Assembly (NCBI GenBank): GCA_965178525.1
Contig: CBCXVS010000280.1
Location: 1-10,198, forward strand
Direction of reading: 5' to 3'
Length of the DNA stretch: 10,198 nt
From: CBCXVS01 sp965178525
GTDB lineage: Bacteria; Tectomicrobia; Entotheonellia; Entotheonellales; Entotheonellaceae
A program made the position numbers and the translations under genes. Below the pieces are notes generated by a model. The model did not search any database. It was given only the letters and a program-made list of their open reading frames with translations, and was not told the DNA's origin. Each line of letters opens with the position of its first letter. Position 1 is the first letter of the stretch. Of the stretch, positions 5,685 through 10,198 are shown one piece after another.

Positions 5685-7022
5685 ATGATGCATCCCTACA
5701 CCGTGTTTTTCGATGAGCTGACGGACTGCGGTGCGCTGAGTCAAGAGACATGCCAGCGCATCACCGATGGCCTGGATGAAGGGTTCGCCCCCCTGAGACA
5801 AAAAACTTTGGTGCAAACGGCGGATTGGGGAGCGGTCCGCCAGCTCTGGGCCTTCGCCCATATGGAGCCACCCGCGATTCCGCTGAACGCGGCCAACCTG
5901 TGTCCTGCGCCTTTGCCCGTCATCCAAGCGATCAATGCGATGCGCCTGGTTTACAATGAAGATGTCTCCCAACAGATTCGCACCCGGCAGTATGCGCTCA
6001 CTATCTGCTACGCTCGTGAGGCCATTGCGGAAGCGCTCGGGGCAGCGGGGGAGGCCACGGGCGATGTTCCCAACGTGGCGTTGGTGCGGAACGCCAGCGA
6101 AGCGAACAACGTCCTCAGTAACGGATTCAAGCGATGGCGAGCCGGCAACGTGGTGGTGTGGTCCGAAAATCACCCGACCAACCTCGGCGCGTGGCAGCTC
6201 AGGGCCGAGCGTTTCGGTTTTTCGGTGAAGGAAGTCGTGATCCCTAAGCATCCCACGCCAGAAACGATCTATCGCGCCTTCGACACGCACATCGATGACC
6301 ACACACGCCTCCTCACCTTCTCTGAGACCTCGAACGCCTCGGGGTTGAGAATTCCTCAGAAAGTCATCCAGAAGTTAGGTGAGCGTACCCGCGCGTTGGG
6401 TATTCACGTCCACATGGATGGGGCGCAGACTTGGGGGGCGCAGGCTCTCGATCTCGGGGATCTTCCGATTGAGAGTTTCGCCGCCAGCGCCCATAAGTGG
6501 TTCTTCGGTCCGAAAGAGACGGGCGTACTTTATATGCGGCCCGAGCGGGTGGCGGATTTTGAGCCTCTGCTCTATGCCTACGACGATGCGATTCAGATAC
6601 CGCCCTGGAACGCGCTTCCCACCGATGCCAGGCGCTTCGCGCTCCTGGGCCAAAGAGATGACGCCAACTTGATGGGGCTCTTTCTGACGCAGTGTCTGCA
6701 TCGCCAGATCGGGGCCAAGACCATCGAAACGCGCATCCGCGAGCTGGCGACGATGCTGAGAGCGAAACTCTCGCAGAGCGATTGGATGGTGAGCACCCCG
6801 GAAGGCGAGCTCAGTCATGGCGTGCTGGTCACCGAAGTGGCTGAGGCGGATCGGTTGAGCCTCTACAACTTCCTCTATGATGAGGAGCGCATTGCTGCGT
6901 CGACCGCCGGTGGGCTGCGTCTGTGTCCTCACATCTATAATATCTATAATAACGAAGCGGATCTGGATCTCGTGGTGCGGACCATGAATCGCTGGCGTGA
7001 TCAGCGGCGCCCACGCTCTTGA
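5685..7022 (+). CDS. Aminotransferase class V-fold PLP-dependent enzyme (kynureninase / isopenicillin N epimerase-like)
   Basis: This 445-residue cytosolic enzyme has the full set of class V (fold-type I) PLP landmarks. RNASEANN at 135-142 is the phosphate-binding turn region. W159 and SENHPTN at 160-166 surround the cofactor ring, with H163 as the likely stacking residue. HMDGAQTWG at 243-251 supplies D245, which pairs with the pyridine nitrogen. SAHKWFFGPKETG at 268-280 carries K271, the predicted Schiff-base lysine. The C-terminal domain ends with GGLRLCPHIYNIYNNEADLD, where R412 is the expected carboxylate-binding arginine. Reactions known in this superfamily include cysteine desulfuration, kynurenine cleavage and epimerisation; sequence alone does not choose, but the N-terminal layout and length suit the epimerase/kynureninase-like branch better than IscS. 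ATG 5685 and ATG 5688 both lie behind AAGGG (5675-5679). It is a single gene, apparently intact. No Tat signal is seen, unlike some relatives. Confidence 0.88.
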   Translation: MMHPYTVFFDELTDCGALSQETCQRITDGLDEGFAPLRQKTLVQTADWGAVRQLWAFAHMEPPAIPLNAANLCPAPLPVIQAINAMRLVYNEDVSQQIRTRQYALTICYAREAIAEALGAAGEATGDVPNVALVRNASEANNVLSNGFKRWRAGNVVVWSENHPTNLGAWQLRAERFGFSVKEVVIPKHPTPETIYRAFDTHIDDHTRLLTFSETSNASGLRIPQKVIQKLGERTRALGIHVHMDGAQTWGAQALDLGDLPIESFAASAHKWFFGPKETGVLYMRPERVADFEPLLYAYDDAIQIPPWNALPTDARRFALLGQRDDANLMGLFLTQCLHRQIGAKTIETRIRELATMLRAKLSQSDWMVSTPEGELSHGVLVTEVAEADRLSLYNFLYDEERIAASTAGGLRLCPHIYNIYNNEADLDLVVRTMNRWRDQRRPRS

Positions 7023-7076
7023 CCGCGACAAGACCAAACCGGATGCGTGGCGCCGGGCCTTCCAGCCGCCGCGACA

Positions 7077-7192
7077 GGTTGGGATGCCAATACGGATGGG
7101 AGGTCACCTGACCCCATACGGTCCCTTCCGAAAATCCTCGTGGATAGCGGCGCGCCAAGCGCGTTAGGGGACCCGCCTGAACCATCCCAACC
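7077..7192. repeat. 10-bp inverted repeat enclosing 96 bp
   Basis: GGTTGGGATG at 7077-7086 is exactly complementary to CATCCCAACC at 7183-7192; neither arm extends further. Inside lies the shorter palindrome GGTCA-CC-TGACC at 7102-7113. The pair could bound a very small mobile remnant or form a long-range stem in RNA. Confidence 0.45.
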
Positions 7193-7208
7193 CATACCGG
7201 CCGGTCGG

Positions 7209-7307
7209 CTAGACGCCCTCCGGCGCATTGGGAAACCAGAAAAAGGCGAGGCCATCGCGCCCATTACCCATGTCCAAGAAAAAGTGCTGGCCCCCTCCAG
7301 CCTGCAA
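7209..7307 (-). pseudogene. Short remnant resembling a VOC (glyoxalase/bleomycin resistance) protein
   Basis: On the minus strand, codons from about 7307 down to the TAG at 7209-7211 read LQAGGGQHFFLDMGNG and then GLAFFWFPNAPEGV. The pattern H-(Y/F)-F-x-D-M-G-N-G followed by LAFF(E/W)FP-x-AP is familiar from VOC-superfamily dioxygenase-like proteins. Only about 32 codons remain; there is no start codon, and the upstream side runs into the end of the App1-like gene in another frame. It is a fragment, not a gene. The assignment rests on pattern memory and is moderate to weak. Confidence 0.4.
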
Positions 7308-7312
7308 GGCTC

Positions 7313-8389
7313 TCACGCAAAGACGGACCGAGCATCCTCTTCGATTCGAGCCGGCTCCGTATAAATCAGCTTCACGTCATCAGGTATCGCGGCGAGGTCG
7401 GCTGCCGCCTGGTCGCGTTTTTCCTCGTTTCCCACATCATGGATGTAAATCTTTTTAATCCGGTCGGCATACTCGGCATACAGGCCGGCGTAGATACTCG
7501 CGTCTTCTTCCGTCGTATCACCGACCAGGATAAATGATCGCGACCGGAAGCGCTTCAAGAGGGGAATGATCGCTTCTTTTTTCGTGACCTCGTTGTTTTG
7601 CGTGATCAAGCTGGCGATGGTGCGAAAATCCCAGGCCACGCGCTTCATGTGGAAGCTGCCACGGGGAAAACCCATCTCATCGAAAAACCGCGCAAGCGGT
7701 GTATAGAGTTGCCAGGGGCTGCCGGTGACGTAATGAAAGCAGGCCCCCAGATGAGACCACGTCTGGTACAGAGCCGGCATGCCAGAGACCGGCTGAAATG
7801 CACGAAAAAAGGTATTCAGCACCAACTGCGTGACATCCAACACGTTGCTGTCTTTAATCGTGTCGTCAATGTCGGAAATCACCGAGACACCGGTGGGCGA
7901 AAGAAGCTGTGCGCGTCCCTCGAATGACCGGCGTCTCGCCTCATCGTAGGCTTTAAATGCTATCCAGCGATTCTCATCCTGTGCATGGGTGACCGTGACG
8001 TGTCCCTGAAAATGCCCATTCGACGTCGAGGCTGGCAACGGCACCCCAGTTCGATCCTGGATATCAATCTTGATCTGTTCACCGCGCTCGTTATCCACCA
8101 GAAATGGCTGAATCCGTTCTTTGAAACGCGCTCCCGGGTCGTTCGCGTCCGTATATTCTGCCGTCAGCAGGTCCTCGACATCTTCACCGACGAGCCACTC
8201 GGCGACGCGGGGAGCCTCTGGCCTGGCGCGGGGCTCATAAATCCATCCGTGAATGTCCACCTGCCAGGTTGTGGGATCGGCCAACTGGAAACCGTAAGAC
8301 GGGAAGAACAAAACCTGTTCGTCTTCATTGATGCCCTCGTCACGGATGCGCCGAAGCACGTCCCCGATCGTGTCACTCAAGAAACCCAT
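7313..8389 (-). CDS. App1-family protein (phosphatidate phosphatase App1 catalytic domain, DUF2183)
   Basis: This 358-residue protein has the HAD-like catalytic domain of App1, the phosphatidate phosphatase described in yeast that dephosphorylates phosphatidic acid to diacylglycerol. The nucleophile motif is SDIDDTIKDS at 172-181 (D173 and D175 of DxDxT). It is followed by HYVTGSPWQLY at 219-229 (motif II threonine/serine), the lysine region TKKEAI at 269-274 and FILVGDTTEEDASIY at 286-300 with the motif IV acids (D291, D296). The N-terminal ~165 residues match the beta-rich lead-in domain usual in bacterial App1-like proteins (VDIHGWIYEP, then RTGVPLPAS and GHF.GHVTV). The length fits the family and there is no signal peptide. 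The ATG at 8389 has GGGAGA about ten bases upstream. It lies 168 nt downstream of the hydrolase gene on the same strand. The bacterial substrate is inferred, not shown. Confidence 0.88.
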   Translation of the reverse strand: MGFLSDTIGDVLRRIRDEGINEDEQVLFFPSYGFQLADPTTWQVDIHGWIYEPRARPEAPRVAEWLVGEDVEDLLTAEYTDANDPGARFKERIQPFLVDNERGEQIKIDIQDRTGVPLPASTSNGHFQGHVTVTHAQDENRWIAFKAYDEARRRSFEGRAQLLSPTGVSVISDIDDTIKDSNVLDVTQLVLNTFFRAFQPVSGMPALYQTWSHLGACFHYVTGSPWQLYTPLARFFDEMGFPRGSFHMKRVAWDFRTIASLITQNNEVTKKEAIIPLLKRFRSRSFILVGDTTEEDASIYAGLYAEYADRIKKIYIHDVGNEEKRDQAAADLAAIPDDVKLIYTEPARIEEDARSVFA

Positions 8390-8557
8390 ATCCTAACTCT
8401 CCCTATCGGGTTCATCCGCTTGGCTTGGCGAAACTCAGGTTCTCAAGACTCAAGGCGATGCCTCGATGTGAGAAGGGGCCAGAGGCGCGCCGTGGGCGGG
8501 GCTAGTTTCTTTTAACCCCTTCTTTCGAGACTGGCACCGCATTGACGAAACGGACAT
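8390..8557. other. Intergenic gap between hydrolase and App1-like gene
   Basis: These 168 bases separate two minus-strand genes. I found no convincing terminator with a U tract, no promoter close to consensus and no small gene. A TTGAG-containing direct repeat (minus strand, near 8443-8456) is too short to interpret. Confidence 0.4.
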
Positions 8558-10117
8558 CTAGGCATCCGCCGTTTTTTCCAGGTGCTTGAGGATATACGGA
8601 TAGACATCGTCGACGGCATCCTTGCCGAACATGCAGTCGATGTGGCCATAACCCGGAATGACATGACGGCTGTAAAGCTCGTCGCCAAAACGTTGCCGCA
8701 AGCGGCTATATGTACGCTCGGTACTTTCGGGCAGGTAGATCGCGTTTTGCTCGCCGCTGATAAAACAGATCGGCAGTTGCAAGCGATCAAGATGCGGCAT
8801 GTAGACGTCTTGGCCGTCGAAGTCGAGCAGGACGCCCTCGCGGCACAGCAGGGCCAGGTGCTCGAAGGTGGTCATATTGGCCTCGCCAAATAACGCGTGC
8901 AAATTGTCATGCAGCAAGTTGTTGAGTGTGGCGTGGCGGTAGAGCGAGGCATACATGAAGGTGATGCGGTGGCAGACCGGGTTGTTACACTGCCCCTGCG
9001 CCTCGGCCAGGGCATCGAGGTTCAAAGCCTTGTCGTAGAGTGTACTAAACCAACCGCTTTCCGTATCGACGTAGGCCGTGAGCGAATCCACGCCCAGTTT
9101 GTCGAGAAAAGAGGACAGATACAACCCGGTCTTGACTGCCGTTGCCGTTGGGACCACGATATCAGTGGCAATCTGCGAGCAGACCACCGAGCGCACGCCC
9201 TCGAGCCCGGTCAGTAACGACATGAAGAAGGTGGCGGCGCCATAGCCGTGCACCACACACTGCACGTCCTTCGCCCCGGTTTTTGCCTTGATTTGGGCGA
9301 TAGCAGCGGGGAAATCATACCGTGCGACCTGGTCGCCAGTGGCGGGTTGTTTGGCGGCATCCAGCAGGATGCTGACGCGGAAGTCCAGCAGCCAAACATC
9401 GTAACCATGGGCGAAGAGGTACTCCAACATGTTGGTGGGAATGGTATCGGTGGAGAACATGGAGGAGGCCACGCCCAGGCCGTGCACCAGCATGACCGGA
9501 CCTTTTTGACCGCCCTGGTAGCGGGTGAGCCGCAGGTTGACGCCACCGTCAGTTTTGAAGAAATAGACCTCGGGAGCGTCCACACGCAGGGGCCGCCGCT
9601 TGCGGGGCGGAGCATCGGGATTGAAGTAGGTGTCGCCAGCCAGAACGCCGCCGTAGGTATCCCACAACACGCCGGCAAAATACTTGCCGAACCGGGCCAG
9701 CGCCTCCAAGCGCTGTGTGGCGGAGGTGGCATTGAGCACCTTCATCGTGGTCAATTGTTTGGCGAGATCCGCGGGTTGGACGTGCATCACCCCCGAGCCC
9801 ACCACTGCCCCACTATCGTCGTCGCCCTCAAAAATCGTCACGTAAAGCGTCGCGTTATTGCGCCAGACCTCCAGGACATCCGCCCTGCCGGGATCGTCGG
9901 CAACACGCTTAAAGCCTTTGAAGAAATAAGTCTTGCCCTCCTCTGAGGTCAGCTTCATGCGATACACGATATGGCGAGTGCCCACCTGCTCGGGATACTC
10001 CACGAACAGATTGAAAACGCCGTCGTTAACGGTGAGGGGTTGGCCGGAAAGCGCTGGCGCCTCTACGGTGCCCAAGAGAGCGGCCTCATGGGACGGGCTT
10101 TCGATCAGGGCGTCCAA
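8558..10117 (-). CDS. Alpha/beta-hydrolase protein matching the C-terminal half of GMC oxidoreductase-hydrolase fusions; probably 5'-truncated
   Basis: Residues 1-160 match the linker that follows the GMC (cholesterol oxidase-like) domain in large actinobacterial-type fusion proteins: LLGTVEAPALSGQPLTVNDG, YRMKLTSEEGKTYFFKGFK, then LEALARFGKYFAG. Residues 183-515 are an alpha/beta hydrolase: oxyanion region VMLVHGLGVASS at 208-219, strand and elbow CVVHGYGAATFF at 287-298, an acid candidate in ISGEQNAIYLPES (E456) and the catalytic histidine in PGYGHIDCMFG (H492). The nucleophile slot, Ser in most hydrolases and Cys in relatives as I recall them, is G291 (GGC, 9245-9247). The start is TTG 10117 with no ribosome binding site. 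A TAG stops the frame at 10151-10153, only eleven codons upstream, and homology begins in between (TLSAHDLDALIE), so the oxidoreductase half is missing. It may be a decaying fragment or a split gene. The neighbour is an App1-like lipid phosphatase. Confidence 0.75.
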   Translation of the reverse strand: MDALIESPSHEAALLGTVEAPALSGQPLTVNDGVFNLFVEYPEQVGTRHIVYRMKLTSEEGKTYFFKGFKRVADDPGRADVLEVWRNNATLYVTIFEGDDDSGAVVGSGVMHVQPADLAKQLTTMKVLNATSATQRLEALARFGKYFAGVLWDTYGGVLAGDTYFNPDAPPRKRRPLRVDAPEVYFFKTDGGVNLRLTRYQGGQKGPVMLVHGLGVASSMFSTDTIPTNMLEYLFAHGYDVWLLDFRVSILLDAAKQPATGDQVARYDFPAAIAQIKAKTGAKDVQCVVHGYGAATFFMSLLTGLEGVRSVVCSQIATDIVVPTATAVKTGLYLSSFLDKLGVDSLTAYVDTESGWFSTLYDKALNLDALAEAQGQCNNPVCHRITFMYASLYRHATLNNLLHDNLHALFGEANMTTFEHLALLCREGVLLDFDGQDVYMPHLDRLQLPICFISGEQNAIYLPESTERTYSRLRQRFGDELYSRHVIPGYGHIDCMFGKDAVDDVYPYILKHLEKTADA

Positions 10118-10198
10118 GTCATGGGCGCTGAGGGTGCGACCTGAAGACGCCTAACTTAAGTGGTTTGAACCAGTTGAAGGAAATGCAGGTCCGTGTGC

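Larger units (their letters stand above)
7023..7312. other. Non-coding stretch with inverted repeats and a decayed gene fragment
   Basis: These 290 bases lie between two convergent genes. No open frame on either strand looks like a real protein. There is a 10-bp perfect inverted repeat (7077-7086 with 7183-7192), an inner palindrome GGTCA-CC-TGACC (7102-7113), a GGCGCGCC palindrome near 7149, and a fragment resembling a VOC-family protein at the right end. I see no U-tract terminator for either gene. Confidence 0.6.

Noticed and set aside
9248..9946. Long plus-strand frame of 232 codons opposite the hydrolase gene
   Set aside because: The hydrolase on the minus strand has clear homology landmarks; this frame is its antisense shadow.
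10156..10198. Possible 3' end of another minus-strand gene (TDLHFLQLVQTT then stop)
   Set aside because: Only about 13 open codons before the window edge; too short to support.

Overview
This is a bacterial window of moderately high GC from an organism I cannot name with confidence. The gene mix (an ACMSD-like amidohydrolase, a DppBC-type permease pair, a Uma2-family nuclease, a class V PLP enzyme, an App1-like phosphatase and the C-terminal half of a GMC-oxidoreductase/hydrolase protein) fits a large-genome uncultivated environmental bacterium. A Tectomicrobia/Entotheonella-like or cyanobacteria-adjacent lineage is a guess from gene content and repeat style only.

Layout. Bases 1-73 hold heptamer repeats of GAATGCG that fold into a long perfect hairpin. 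Next, on the minus strand, is a metal-dependent amidohydrolase (76-1074). It diverges from a plus-strand peptide/nickel-type ABC transporter operon that starts from a textbook sigma-70 promoter (TTGACA, 17 nt, TATACT) at 1233-1261. Both permeases (1318-2259 and 2377-3279) look complete. The ATPase that follows (3310-4089) keeps Walker A, the Q-loop and the signature motif. It then stops matching any ABC ATPase just before Walker B and continues in frame into about 85 unrelated residues. That tail and the next gene (4125-4931, unknown) look like a separate two-gene unit onto which the transporter operon was joined. No substrate-binding protein or second ATPase is present.

The middle part carries a Uma2 (DUF820) nuclease with a TTG start behind a very strong ribosome binding site and a one-base frameshift near its 3' end. 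It is followed by an intact kynureninase/isopenicillin-N-epimerase-like PLP enzyme (5685-7022). A 290-bp non-coding stretch follows, with inverted repeats and what looks like a short decayed fragment of a glyoxalase/VOC protein.

The right part is on the minus strand: an App1-type phosphatidate phosphatase-like protein (7313-8389) and an alpha/beta-hydrolase protein (8558-10117). The latter matches the C-terminal half of large GMC oxidoreductase-hydrolase fusions, but has lost the oxidoreductase half and has glycine at the nucleophile position.

Overall the window reads as accessory DNA with several signs of rearrangement and decay: a chimeric ATPase, a frameshifted Uma2 gene, a VOC remnant and a decapitated GMC-hydrolase. 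The best candidates for something undescribed are the chimeric junction at about 3826 and the unknown pair downstream of it.
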